Part shown: positions 8,540-16,315 of the stretch, one piece after another
Layout of the letters: every line of letters begins with the position of its first letter
Position numbering within the stretch: the stretch's first letter is position 1
NCBI GenBank assembly: GCA_010027845.1
Contig: RGUL01000001.1
Location: 100,695 to 164,694 of the forward strand
Length of the DNA stretch: 64,000 bases
Origin: Gammaproteobacteria bacterium
Lineage (GTDB): Bacteria; Pseudomonadota; Gammaproteobacteria; Steroidobacterales; Steroidobacteraceae
Direction: 5' to 3'
Notes under the pieces: generated by a model
Told to the model about the DNA's origin: nothing
Seen by the model: only the letters and a program-made list of their open reading frames with translations
Databases searched by the model: none
Made by a program: the position numbers and the translations under genes

Positions 8540-10515
8540 CACCGCATCCCCGCACGGTAGCCCTCGCCCGTCGCGACCAACAAGGAGCGCGGCGCCTGGC
8601 AATCACCGATCACCGCAAGTTCGACGCCCGCAGCGCGCAGTGGCGCGACGAGCTCGTCCCGCGGTACGCGCGGTGTCGCATGAGTCAACAAAGAAACCCC
8701 CTCGATCTTGACGCTTCCGACCCCGAACACGTTCACCAAAGTCACCACACCCTCGGCAAGACCGTCGTCAAACACCGGTTCACAAAAATTTTTCACTTCG
8801 ATACCGAGTTTGGCGAGTCGTCTTTGGATACCTTGACGATTGACGAGCGCTTCCTCGGCAGCGACACCTTCGCGCGCCGTGGCGATGACGACGCGCTCGT
8901 AAACTTTGGCGAGCAGCACTGCCGTCGCATAAGTGAACGACGTGTGATCTTGATCGACGATTAGCGCCGTACCCGACTCGCGCACACTGCGACCGACGAA
9001 GCGCGCCGCAACGGTGCGCACGTCAGGGAAAAAATCGAGGTCGTGATAGTCGTCGGGCAGCCATCGCGGCCAAGCCGGCGTCGCACCGCAGGCGAGCACC
9101 ACCGCCTCGGCACCGATCGAACGCAATTCGTCGATGCCCGCGCGCACCCCGAACTCGAAACGCACGCCGTGTGCGGCAGCGCGCAATTGTTGATAGTCGT
9201 AGACGCTGCTCAAGCTCTCGCCGCCCGGCAACGCCGCGTGCAAGCGCAATTTACCGCCGCTCTCGGTACCGCTCGCGAACACCGTGACCTCGTGACCACG
9301 TGCGGCCGCCACCCACGCAGCCTCGAGTCCTGCAGGACCGGCACCCACCACTGCGATCCGCCGCGATGTAGCCACACGCGCTGGTCGCCAATCGGTTTCG
9401 TCATCGGCACCGACGCGTGGATTGTTGTCGCAGGCGAGTGCGTTGCCGCCCACGATCGCACCCCAGCAGGTGTTGCAGGACACGCAATAGCGGATCTCCG
9501 CTTCGCGACCGGCTTGTGCCTTGAGGCCCCACGCCGGGTCGGTGACGAGTGGTCGACCCAACATCACGAGATCGGCGAGCCCCTCGCGCACGAAGCGCTC
9601 GCCTTCGTTCGGGTCGGTGATGAGACCGAGTGCGCCGATCGCGATGCCCGGTGCGTGCTGACCGAGCACCGCGATTTTGTCGACGTACGGCGCACGCGCA
9701 CCGTGCATGTCGGGCAAGTGCCAATCGAGCGTCGGCGAGTGCGACCCCCAACACCACGTCAGATAATCGACTGCACCGGTCGCATGCACGAGACGCGTGA
9801 TCGCCGCCGAGGTCTCGAGATCGATGCCATCGGGCATGCCGTCTTCGCCCGGCAATTTCACGCCGATCAAAAAATCGGCGCCGCAGACCTCACGCAATCG
9901 ACGACACAAATCGGTCAGCAGTCGTGCGCGACCCTCGAGATCGCCACCATATCGATCGGTGCGTTCGTTCGAGCGCACCGCCAAAAATTGATGGAACAAA
10001 TGACCGTGCCCCGCGGAAATCTCGACGCCCGAAAAACCGGCATCGCGCATGATGCGCGCCGCGTGTGCGAAATCTTGCACGAGCTGCGCGACCTCGTCGG
10101 TCTCTAGTGCGTGCGGCACCGTCCAACTCAAATCGTCGGCGAGCGCCGACGCGCCGAATGCGTCGTGCACGCGACCGGGTTGGTGTCTGCCGCGACCGGG
10201 ATCTTGAATTTGCCCGATCAAATGCGAGTCGTGCGCACGCACCGCTTCGGCCCACCGCCGTAAGCCCTCGGCATTGGCCGGGTCGAGCACCATGACTTTT
10301 TGCGGATTGCGTTGTCGCGGCAAAAGATTCAAAGGTTCGGTGACGATCATCGACGCCCCGCCGCGCGCGCGATTGGCGTGGTAGGTGATCATCTTCGCCG
10401 GCACCTCGCCGGCTTTCACGTACCGCGTCGACATCGAGGCGTGCACGAGACGATTGCGCAGCCGAACGCTGCCGAGTTGCAGCGGCGAGAATAAATTGGG
10501 GTACGCGGCGCTCAC
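8536..10515 (-). CDS. NADH:flavin oxidoreductase of the 2,4-dienoyl-CoA reductase/trimethylamine dehydrogenase family
   Basis: A 659-residue two-part flavoenzyme. Residues 1 to about 350 form an Old Yellow Enzyme TIM barrel for FMN (NLFSPLQLGSVRLRNR at the start, SNERTDRYGGDLEGRARLL in the middle). A [4Fe-4S] cysteine set follows, C-x2-C-x2-C-x11-C (CVSCNTC ... C), then a nucleotide-binding half with VVGAGPAGLEAAW. This matches 2,4-dienoyl-CoA reductase, trimethylamine dehydrogenase and bile-acid or steroid enoate reductases in length and order. It probably reduces or demethylates an unsaturated substrate in the cytoplasm. The GTG start at 10515 overlaps the stop of the upstream small protein (GTGA), so the two are translated together. 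Confidence 0.9.
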   Translation of the reverse strand: MSAAYPNLFSPLQLGSVRLRNRLVHASMSTRYVKAGEVPAKMITYHANRARGGASMIVTEPLNLLPRQRNPQKVMVLDPANAEGLRRWAEAVRAHDSHLIGQIQDPGRGRHQPGRVHDAFGASALADDLSWTVPHALETDEVAQLVQDFAHAARIMRDAGFSGVEISAGHGHLFHQFLAVRSNERTDRYGGDLEGRARLLTDLCRRLREVCGADFLIGVKLPGEDGMPDGIDLETSAAITRLVHATGAVDYLTWCWGSHSPTLDWHLPDMHGARAPYVDKIAVLGQHAPGIAIGALGLITDPNEGERFVREGLADLVMLGRPLVTDPAWGLKAQAGREAEIRYCVSCNTCWGAIVGGNALACDNNPRVGADDETDWRPARVATSRRIAVVGAGPAGLEAAWVAAARGHEVTVFASGTESGGKLRLHAALPGGESLSSVYDYQQLRAAAHGVRFEFGVRAGIDELRSIGAEAVVLACGATPAWPRWLPDDYHDLDFFPDVRTVAARFVGRSVRESGTALIVDQDHTSFTYATAVLLAKVYERVVIATAREGVAAEEALVNRQGIQRRLAKLGIEVKNFCEPVFDDGLAEGVVTLVNVFGVGSVKIEGVSLLTHATPRVPRDELVAPLRAAGVELAVIGDCQAPRSLLVATGEGYRAGMRW

Positions 10516-10811
10516 CGGTCCGCAGAATGCATGCGAAACACCCGCTTCAAAAACGCATCGCGCCACGCGGCGCGCTCGGCCTCGACCGCGGCGTCCGGGC
10601 GGTACGCTTCGAGCGAGGCACGCGTCACGCTGCCCTGCGTGTCGAGCAGGCGCTCGACGGTGTCGAGCCGCTCGCGCATCACACCGACCTCCGTGGTCAG
10701 CTCCACGATGAAAGTCATCATCTGATCGATCGCGGGGTCGGCGAAGAACGACGGTCGCTTGCCCTTGGTGGTACGCGGCAGGACAACTTTGGATGGATCG
10801 GTTTGGGACAT
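10512..10811 (-). CDS. Small helical protein, member 1 of a three-copy family in this window
   Basis: A 99-residue protein of no family I recognise. It has a basic N-terminus, then a predicted amphipathic helical region. Residues 41-60 read EVGVMRERLDTVERLLDTQG. The same 20-residue pattern, without gaps, is found in the small proteins at 55824-56087 and 61814-62086. Consensus: E-[VL]-x2-[MLV]-[RK]-[ED]-R-L-x3-E-x-[LV]-L-x3-G. It is the first gene of the nine-gene minus-strand operon and is coupled by GTGA to the flavoenzyme gene. The start at 10811 (MSQTDPSK) fits the divergent promoter region better than the longer frame to 10874, which would overlap the inverted repeat. A partner or assembly subunit is a reasonable guess. 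Confidence 0.75.
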   Translation of the reverse strand: MSQTDPSKVVLPRTTKGKRPSFFADPAIDQMMTFIVELTTEVGVMRERLDTVERLLDTQGSVTRASLEAYRPDAAVEAERAAWRDAFLKRVFRMHSADR

Positions 10812-10836
10812 GCAGGCGACTCCGCTCGACGTTCGG

Positions 10837-10864
10837 CGAATGGTAATGTATCTATGACCATTCG
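10837..10864. promoter_or_regulatory. 8-bp inverted repeat in divergent promoter region, probable operator
   Basis: CGAATGGT at 10837-10844 and ACCATTCG at 10857-10864 are exact inverted copies, centred about 20 bp (two helix turns) apart. They lie in the 73-base gap between the small-protein operon (minus) and the VOC gene (plus). On the minus strand a TTGCGC/TACATT pair with 18-base spacing overlaps the repeat. This is the layout of a dimeric repressor site of the TetR/MarR/GntR kind. No such regulator is encoded next to it. Confidence 0.5.
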
Positions 10865-10884
10865 TTGTGCGCAAAGGTCTCGCG

Positions 10885-11880
10885 ATGTATCACCAGTTTA
10901 AGTTTCCGCTCGTGTTCGCCTCGTGGCTGAGTCCGTGGCTCGCCTTCGCATTGTTGGTTGCCGCGCCTGCGACGCAGGCAGCCGAACCCGCGTTGCAACG
11001 CATTCGCATGGCTACGGTGACGACCACCGATCTCGGTGCGTTCGAACGCGATTATTCGCGCTGGCTCGGCTATCAGGTCCGCGAGCGTGGCCGCGTATCG
11101 CAAGCACTCGCCCGCAGCTGGGGCGCACCGGCAATGCAAGGCCGGAACTACGTGCTGCTGTCGTCGAAGGCGGCGCCCGACGTGTTCGTTCGCGCGGTGC
11201 AAACGAAACGCACCCCCGCCGGTTACGCGCCGCTCATGACGCACGGCTGGAACGCGATCGAAATCATCGTCGACGATCCGGACGCGACGTACGCCAAATT
11301 ACGCGAGTCGCCGTTTCGCGTCATCGGCGAGCCGGCGCCGCTCGGCGGCTATCCGAGCATCCGCGCGTTCCAGGTCGTCGGGCCTTCGGGCGAAGTTTTA
11401 TATTTGACCGCCGAGACCGGCGATCGAAGCAAGTCGATCCTGCCGTTGCCGGGCGGCGACGTCGGTCGCATTTTCATTATGGTGTTGGCCGGTCCGGACA
11501 TCGACGCGCTGCTCGATTTCTACAGCACCAAATTCGACATGGCGCGCGGCACGGCGCGCAAGCGCACCGTCGGTGTGATCAAGCGCGCGCAGAGCTTAGG
11601 CGACGACGAGACGCCGCTCGCCACCATGCGCCTCGCACAACACGGTAATTTACTGGAGTTCGACGGCTATTCGGCCAAAGCCACCACCCGCCCCGTCGAG
11701 CGCGGCGAACTACCACCCGGCATCGCCAGCACGAGTTTCGCCGTCAAAAATTTAGACGTTTTGGGCGTCGAGTTCGTCGCGCCGCCGGCCAAACTCGATG
11801 GCCTTGCCTACGGCGATCGACGCGTCGCGAGCGTGCGCGGCCCGGCGGGCGAACTCATCGAATTAATCGAGGAGAACTGA
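10885..11880 (+). CDS. Exported two-module VOC (glyoxalase/dioxygenase-fold) protein
   Basis: A 331-residue protein with a signal peptide ending Ala-Thr-Gln-Ala-Ala-Glu after a long hydrophobic core. Two VOC-type modules follow, one beginning at about residue 40 (RIRMATVTTTDLGAFERDYSRWLGY) and one at about residue 190 (GRIFIMVLAGPDIDALLDFY). Each has the beta-alpha-beta-beta-beta look of the family, which includes glyoxalases, extradiol dioxygenases and binding proteins. The metal-ligand pattern is not clear. An AAAGG ribosome site 7 bases upstream supports the ATG at 10885 over the GTG at 10867. It is divergent from the operon at 1-10811, shares its promoter region and probably acts on the same compound in the periplasm. 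Confidence 0.75.
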   Translation: MYHQFKFPLVFASWLSPWLAFALLVAAPATQAAEPALQRIRMATVTTTDLGAFERDYSRWLGYQVRERGRVSQALARSWGAPAMQGRNYVLLSSKAAPDVFVRAVQTKRTPAGYAPLMTHGWNAIEIIVDDPDATYAKLRESPFRVIGEPAPLGGYPSIRAFQVVGPSGEVLYLTAETGDRSKSILPLPGGDVGRIFIMVLAGPDIDALLDFYSTKFDMARGTARKRTVGVIKRAQSLGDDETPLATMRLAQHGNLLEFDGYSAKATTRPVERGELPPGIASTSFAVKNLDVLGVEFVAPPAKLDGLAYGDRRVASVRGPAGELIELIEEN

Positions 11881-11890
11881 GCGTCGCGAT

Positions 11891-12997
11891 TCAGCGCGTC
11901 GCACCGAACACAAAGGCGACGCTCTTGCCGTGCTGCACGTATTCCGTGAAGCATTGCGCGGGTGAGAATCCGGCGGCGATCATTTCTTTGAGCATGTCGC
12001 GCTCGGCGAAGCCGGTCCAGAACGGCTCGCCGTTCCAGCGCACCTGCCAGTCGTTCATCACTTGATCGTCCAAGGCGAGACGCGAACTCTGCGTCGCGAC
12101 GTCCGCATGCAGCATGACGCCGCCCGGCTTTAACACCCGATGACACTCGCGCAAAATTTGAGGTAGCCGCGCCGAGTTGGTCTCGTGAAACATGATGTTC
12201 GACAACACGAGATCGAAGCTTCCCGCGTCGAACCCCGTGCGCGCCGCATCGCGCTGATGGAAATGGATCGGCGTGCCACGTCGTTCGGCGATCAAGTGAC
12301 CGAAGCGCAGCAAACCCGCTGCCACGTCGACGCCGTGATATTCGGCTTCGGGAAACTCGAGCGCGATGGCTTGCGAGTGCACACCGACCCCGCAACCGAG
12401 ATCGAGGATGCGTTGCGGCTTGAGATTCGGAAAACGCTGCTGCAGTTGCGAGAGCAAATTGTGCGCGCGGCCGTCCGAAGCAGCTTTCGCCTGCCCCTTG
12501 CCGACCGCGTAAATCATCGAAGCGCCGATGTAGCGCAGGCCGGGAACCAGATCGTCCGGGTCTTGCGAGCCGACGAAGCCGCCCGGCTGCCGATGAATTT
12601 CGGTGTTCGAGATCGGCGTCGGAATCTCGAGCGTCGGGTCGAGTTCTAGCGAACCGCGTTTGCTTCCGGTCGTTCGCAAGGCAGCCAATTCGTTGATCGC
12701 CTGCGGCGCGACCCGTCGGGTCGTCGCCTCGATCGCATCCCACATCATCCCCTGCGATCGATGCGTGAGTACCGCCCAAGAACGAAAGGCCGTGGTGCGT
12801 GCGAGTGCTTTCTCGACTTCGCGCCGCGAGCCGGGATCGCGCCCGAGAGTCGTCTGCAACTGCGGCAACACCTGCCGCTGGTAGGTTTCACGCACTCGCT
12901 GTTGCGCACTGCCGTTGGCCAAATATTTGAGGCCGAGCACGAAGTCTTGGCGCGCTTTCTCGAGGTTCGTCGGGGTGTAGACCTGTTGCTCGCTCAT
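11891..12997 (-). CDS. SAM-dependent methyltransferase with long N-terminal helical domain (paralog 2)
   Basis: A 368-residue protein with a helical N-terminal region (EKARQDFVLGLKYLANG), a linker EIHRQPGGF near residue 135, and a class I methyltransferase domain with an intact motif I (ILDLGCGVG). The motif NGEPFWTGF lies near residue 330. The whole length aligns by eye with the protein at 62083-63201 and, more loosely, with those at 5982 and 56084. It lies 30 bases downstream of the cyclopropane fatty acid synthase gene and probably shares its transcript. It is the only one of the four methyltransferases without a small helical protein gene in the same operon. The substrate is unknown. Confidence 0.87.
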   Translation of the reverse strand: MSEQQVYTPTNLEKARQDFVLGLKYLANGSAQQRVRETYQRQVLPQLQTTLGRDPGSRREVEKALARTTAFRSWAVLTHRSQGMMWDAIEATTRRVAPQAINELAALRTTGSKRGSLELDPTLEIPTPISNTEIHRQPGGFVGSQDPDDLVPGLRYIGASMIYAVGKGQAKAASDGRAHNLLSQLQQRFPNLKPQRILDLGCGVGVHSQAIALEFPEAEYHGVDVAAGLLRFGHLIAERRGTPIHFHQRDAARTGFDAGSFDLVLSNIMFHETNSARLPQILRECHRVLKPGGVMLHADVATQSSRLALDDQVMNDWQVRWNGEPFWTGFAERDMLKEMIAAGFSPAQCFTEYVQHGKSVAFVFGATR

Positions 12998-13027
12998 CCT
13001 TAGAACTCCGCAGAAATCACCGAAGGA

Positions 13028-14224
13028 TCACGCGGCCGAGTTTAACGCTCCCGCGCCGTTCCGGAAACGCCATCCACCGGGAACGCCCTCCGGCGACAAC
13101 ACGATTTGCCACAGCTGATTGGCCCGAGCGCGAAAAGCACCCGCGCAACAAAGCAGGTAGTAGCGCCACAAGCGATGGAATCGTTCGTCGTAACGCTGCT
13201 GCAACTCGGGCCAGGCCGCCTCGAACCGCGCATGCCAGGCCATGAGCGTGCGGTCGTAATCCGCGCCGAAGTTGTGCCAGTCCTCGATCACGAAGCGCCC
13301 TTCGCATGCGCGGGCGATGTCGGACATCGACGGCAGCACCGCGTTCGGGAAAATATATTTTTCGATCCACGGGTCGACCCCGGTACCGACTTTGCCGCGA
13401 CCGATCGTGTGCAACAAGAATAATCCGTCGCGCACCAGTGATCGATTCACGAGCTCGAAGTAATCACGATAATTTTTTGGGCCGACATGCTCGAACATGC
13501 CGACAGAAGCGATGCGATCGAACTTTTGAGTGCCGTCGCGATTGAAATCCCGGTAGTCGATGAGCTCAAAGCGCACCGGCAAGCTGCCGGCGAGCTCCGT
13601 ACCGAGCGCGAGTTGTTGCGCCGAAATCGTCAAGCCTAGGCAGTGCACGCCGTAATGCTCGGCCGCATGCCGCATCAAGCTACCGAATCCGCAACCGATG
13701 TCGAGCAAACGCATACCGCGCGCCAACCCGAGCTTGCGACAGATCAGATCGAGCTTGTCACGCTGGGCTTGCTCGAGGTTCGTCGCCGACGCCCAATAAC
13801 CACAACTGTAGGCGAGCATCGGGTCCAGCATTCTTTGATAGAGATCGTTACCGAGATCGTAGTGCGCGCGCCCAACTTGCCAGGCACGGGTCGTCGATTG
13901 CAGATTCAAAAGTCGCGCCCGCAGTACCGACCAAAGAAAACCCGGTTGCGCCACCGACTCGTCGAGTTTGGCCGCCAAGACGCGCGCGACTAGCGCGTCG
14001 AGTTGCGCACAATCCCACCATCCCTCGACGTAACTCTCACCGAGCCCGAGACTGCCGTACTTCAAAATCCGCGCGAGCGTGTCCGGGTGGTGAATCTGGA
14101 TGTCCCAAGGCCGCGGCCCGTCGATCCAGACGTCGGCGCGAGCCAGCAAGCGCGAGGCGACTTCGAATCCGACCGGCGTGGCGGCGCGCGTGCGGCCGCG
14201 TGCAGCGACGAGAGCGTTGTCCAT
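13028..14224 (-). CDS. cfa: Cyclopropane-fatty-acyl-phospholipid synthase
   Basis: A 398-residue protein, close to the 382 residues of E. coli Cfa. It has an N-terminal lipid-binding region (residues 1-100) and a SAM methyltransferase domain with VGRAHYDLGNDLYQ, SCGYW, LLDIGCGFGSL and FDRIASVGMFEHVG, all diagnostic of the family. It adds a methylene group from SAM across cis double bonds of membrane phospholipid acyl chains. The 229-base region upstream is shared with the divergent toxin-antitoxin genes. A second, more divergent synthase lies at 32424-33704 inside a lipid-modification operon, so this copy is the more likely general cfa gene. Confidence 0.93.
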   Translation of the reverse strand: MDNALVAARGRTRAATPVGFEVASRLLARADVWIDGPRPWDIQIHHPDTLARILKYGSLGLGESYVEGWWDCAQLDALVARVLAAKLDESVAQPGFLWSVLRARLLNLQSTTRAWQVGRAHYDLGNDLYQRMLDPMLAYSCGYWASATNLEQAQRDKLDLICRKLGLARGMRLLDIGCGFGSLMRHAAEHYGVHCLGLTISAQQLALGTELAGSLPVRFELIDYRDFNRDGTQKFDRIASVGMFEHVGPKNYRDYFELVNRSLVRDGLFLLHTIGRGKVGTGVDPWIEKYIFPNAVLPSMSDIARACEGRFVIEDWHNFGADYDRTLMAWHARFEAAWPELQQRYDERFHRLWRYYLLCCAGAFRARANQLWQIVLSPEGVPGGWRFRNGAGALNSAA

Positions 14225-14299
14225 ACGCCGACGGTAGACGGCGGAGCGACCGCGGTCGGTGCGGCGGCGAACGAGTGTTCAATGGTCGATCGCTATCGA

Positions 14300-14325
14300 C
14301 CCCTGACGTCATCAGCCCCTGACGT
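14300..14325. repeat. Direct repeat pair in the cfa/higB intergenic region
   Basis: CCCCTGACGT occurs at 14300-14309 and again at 14316-14325, a 16-base period. The first copy continues into the palindrome TGACGTCA (14304-14311). The pair sits upstream of cfa on the minus strand and of the toxin gene on the plus strand, so it could be a regulator site for either. Nothing else is recognisable in 14225-14430. Confidence 0.35.
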
Positions 14326-14438
14326 AGCAATGACTTTCGACACGATGACAGTCCGCAAGCGCGCGCCGACAGTGCGGCCATGTTCGCTCGCGGCGCACTT
14401 AATACGCACCCCGTCCATACAGACGTTGCCTTGACTAT

Positions 14439-14446
14439 ACCTAGGT
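14439..14446. promoter_or_regulatory. Palindrome ACCTAGGT beside a TATAAT box upstream of the toxin gene
   Basis: ACCTAGGT is a perfect 8-bp palindrome ending four bases before a consensus TATAAT (14450-14455). A TTGCCT hexamer lies 18 bases upstream of that box. TATAAT overlaps the toxin start codon at 14454, so either the message begins inside the gene and a later start is used, or another -10 is the real one. A palindrome here would suit autorepression by the XRE antitoxin, as is usual for HigBA. Confidence 0.35.
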
Positions 14447-14453
14447 CGATATA

Positions 14454-14852
14454 ATGTACCGGCTCTATGTGCATCGGGATGCAAAGCGGGATTTGGATCA
14501 ACTCTGGGAAACGTCCAAAACTGCGACTGCGGCGGCACGCATCGTTGCTCTGCTCGAGGATCTGCAAGGCAACCAAGACTTACTCGATCGACTCACGCAA
14601 CACGATTTCGGAGTCGGACGCAGCGAACCGTTTCACGTCAGTAAGTGGTTCGAACATTGGAACAAAGGAAAAGATCTCTGGCGCTTGAAGTTATGGGATC
14701 TCGAGGCCGTTGGACTTAAATATCGGGTCGTCTACGCGTACACGCCCGGGATCCGGCAGTACAACATTTTGGCCATCGCACCGAGGAGTTTTGGCTATGC
14801 AGAAGATCATCCGCTCACTCAGCGCATCCTCAGAGCCTTTGATAACCCATGA
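14454..14852 (+). CDS. HigB-like (RelE superfamily/Gp49-like) toxin
   Basis: A 132-residue protein. The C-terminal half has the RelE-superfamily core (KDLWRLKLWDLEAVGLKYRVVYAYTP, then a beta strand YNILAIAPR). Family members cut mRNA on the ribosome and stop growth until neutralised. It is followed, with a 56-base overlap, by an XRE-type antitoxin gene, so the toxin comes first, as in higBA loci. The region looks less GC-rich than its neighbours and sits next to a tRNA gene, both hints of transfer. The start is uncertain: the ATG at 14454 overlaps a TATAAT box and GTG 14469 is an in-frame alternative. Confidence 0.75.
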   Translation: MYRLYVHRDAKRDLDQLWETSKTATAAARIVALLEDLQGNQDLLDRLTQHDFGVGRSEPFHVSKWFEHWNKGKDLWRLKLWDLEAVGLKYRVVYAYTPGIRQYNILAIAPRSFGYAEDHPLTQRILRAFDNP

Positions 14853-15303
14853 ACGAGTGTTCGGCGATGCTTTGAACGCTGAGCGACGCGCTCGTTGCGC
14901 AACCGAACCGTGCAAAGTTTTTTTCTTCGCGCAATACGCCGAGACCGAAGCACCGACACCGAAAAACCACACGACCATAGACGAGCTGGTGTCGACATGG
15001 GACGCCGATCCGAAACGGCGCGAGGCACTCATCAAGGCTCGCCGTTGGCTGACGACACGCTCATCAGAAGACGGCGCGCACACGATTCGCACCCTGCGCC
15101 TCAAAAAAGGTTGGTCGCAGGCAAGGCTTGCGTCGGAACTCGGCACGAGCCAACCGCATATCGCGCGCATCGAAAAAGGTACCGAAAACGTAACGATCGA
15201 CACCTGCAGACGCTTATCGGCCGCGCTCGAAATCGACATGAATAACGTCGATCAGGCGCTGCGTAACCAAGAACTCAACGCTGCGCGAAAGAGCGCAAGA
15301 TGA
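14797..15303 (+). CDS. XRE-family antitoxin (HigA-like) with N-terminal extension
   Basis: A 168-residue protein. Residues of about 100-155 form a helix-turn-helix (LRLKKGWSQARLASELGTSQ, then IARIEKGTENVTIDTCRRLSAAL), typical of HigA antitoxins that bind both toxin and operator. The N-terminal 90 residues are extra compared with the usual roughly 100-residue HigA and resemble no domain I know. A GAGGAG ribosome site eight bases upstream supports the ATG at 14797, inside the toxin gene. The stop is coupled (ATGA) to the next gene at 15300. Either the extension is a toxin-binding part, or translation begins at a later site. Confidence 0.75.
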   Translation: MQKIIRSLSASSEPLITHERVFGDALNAERRARCATEPCKVFFFAQYAETEAPTPKNHTTIDELVSTWDADPKRREALIKARRWLTTRSSEDGAHTIRTLRLKKGWSQARLASELGTSQPHIARIEKGTENVTIDTCRRLSAALEIDMNNVDQALRNQELNAARKSAR

Positions 15304-15734
15304 AACGCCAAGTCCAGACGATTTTTTGTGACGACGTGCGTAACGAAGTTGGTGGCAAACTGTCCTACATGGGCGTCTACAGCGGCACGCTGCTCGTAAC
15401 CGAGTTTCCGATCGTCCTGCCGAAGTTGTGCGTAGCGCTGACGGCCATTACGTCCGCAGCGGAGCCTTTCAAAAAAATGACATTTCGTTTACTAAAAGAC
15501 ACGGAAACACTGGCGGAGTGCGTGCTGGGCAAAGAAGATTTGGCGCGTGCCAGACGATCGATCGGCAAAAAGCCCCGGAAGCTCTCGGACGAGCGTGCTC
15601 AGTCGATCCAGACGGTGCTGACGTTTGCGGCACTCAAACTCGACGGCCCTTGCCAACTCGCCGTCCGGGTGAACACGGAAACCGAGGAACTGCGTGGCCT
15701 CGGCCTGCGGATCGGGCTCGCGACCAAGCAATAA
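15300..15734 (+). CDS. DUF6941-like protein, third gene of the toxin-antitoxin operon
   Basis: A 144-residue protein starting MKRQVQTIFCDDVRNEVGGK, with a beta-rich middle and a C-terminus LRGLGLRIGLATKQ. The opening FCDD-R-E-GGK-S--G-Y and the PKLC segment recall a family of uncharacterised proteins that I remember as DUF6941. That assignment is from memory. It overlaps the antitoxin gene by four bases, so it is translated with it, and it stops six bases before the CCA end of the tRNA gene. Its role is unknown; a cargo gene or an additional regulator of the module are both possible. Confidence 0.65.
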   Translation: MKRQVQTIFCDDVRNEVGGKLSYMGVYSGTLLVTEFPIVLPKLCVALTAITSAAEPFKKMTFRLLKDTETLAECVLGKEDLARARRSIGKKPRKLSDERAQSIQTVLTFAALKLDGPCQLAVRVNTETEELRGLGLRIGLATKQ

Positions 15735-15739
15735 AGGAG

Positions 15740-15816
15740 TGGCGCGCCCGGAGAGATTCGAACTCCCGACCCTCAGGTTCGAAGCCTGATGCTCTATCCA
15801 GCTGAGCTACGGGCGC
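15740..15816 (-). tRNA. tRNA-Arg (anticodon TCG)
   Basis: Read on the minus strand, a 7-bp acceptor stem GCGCCCG/CGGGCGC, a D arm (GCTCAGCTGGATAGAGC), an anticodon stem TCAGG/CCTGA with loop CTTCGAA (anticodon TCG), a T arm with GTTCGAATC and an encoded CCA (15740-15742) form a complete cloverleaf. It reads CGA codons. The 3' end faces the toxin-antitoxin operon six bases away, which makes the tRNA a possible integration target, but no integrase gene or duplicated 3' end was seen. Confidence 0.95.
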
Positions 15817-15912
15817 GTCCGGGTGCAGTCTAGCATCGAGGTGATATGGCGGCCGACCGCGGGGCGACCTAATATACGCTCTCCAGACAACCGATCTCGT
15901 GGGGTCCTTACG

Positions 15913-16284
15913 ATGAAGACCGTGATTTCCCTGGCGCTCGTCGCCGCTCTCGCTGCCGGCTCGGCCAACGCGGCCTGCACCTACCCGAAGGCGCCGGAGA
16001 AAATTCCCGACGGCGGTACGGCCACGCTCGAGGAAATGATCGCCGCGCAGCGTGGCGTGAAGCAGTTCGATGCCGACATCACGGCCTACCAGAGCTGTCT
16101 CGAGACCGAATTCAACGACGCGATGTCGAAAGAAACGTCGCTGACCGAAGAACAGAAAAAAGAACGTCGCAAGATCGTCGATCAGAAGATGAATGCAGCG
16201 GTGGACGAGGCGCAGGGTCTCGCCGATCGCTTGAACGCGCAGATCCGCGTTTATAAAGAAAAAGCGGCCGCCAAAAAGAACTGA
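15913..16284 (+). CDS. Small periplasmic protein of unknown function
   Basis: A 123-residue protein with a clear signal peptide (MKTVISLALVAALAAGSANA, cleavage before Ala-Cys). The mature part has two cysteines, one close to the N-terminus and one in YQSCLE, which could form a disulphide. It is otherwise helical and charged, with a Lys-rich tail. No lipobox is evident, since the residues before the first Cys are Asn-Ala-Ala. It lies between the tRNA gene and the molybdenum cofactor operon, 52 bases before moeA. I do not recognise the family. Confidence 0.75.
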   Translation: MKTVISLALVAALAAGSANAACTYPKAPEKIPDGGTATLEEMIAAQRGVKQFDADITAYQSCLETEFNDAMSKETSLTEEQKKERRKIVDQKMNAAVDEAQGLADRLNAQIRVYKEKAAAKKN

Positions 16285-16313
16285 GCCCGCCACTGCGCGG
16301 GTTCTGCCCGCAC
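16285..16313 (+). terminator. Possible weak hairpin terminator after the periplasmic protein
   Basis: Directly after the stop codon, CCCGC and GCGGG flank a 6-base loop and are followed by TTCT. An overlapping alternative pairing, GCGGG with CCCGC around TTCTG, is also possible. There is no long U tract, so termination would be partial at best and the moeA operon may be read through. Confidence 0.3.
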
Positions 16314-16315
16314 CG

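Noticed and set aside
14225-14453. Additional small gene between cfa and the toxin gene
   Set aside because: No frame with a convincing start, ribosome site and protein-like sequence was found; the gap holds only repeats and promoter-like elements.
15740-15816. tRNA-Arg as the attachment site of a mobile island
   Set aside because: No integrase, no repeated 3' tRNA end and no phage or conjugation genes were found around it.
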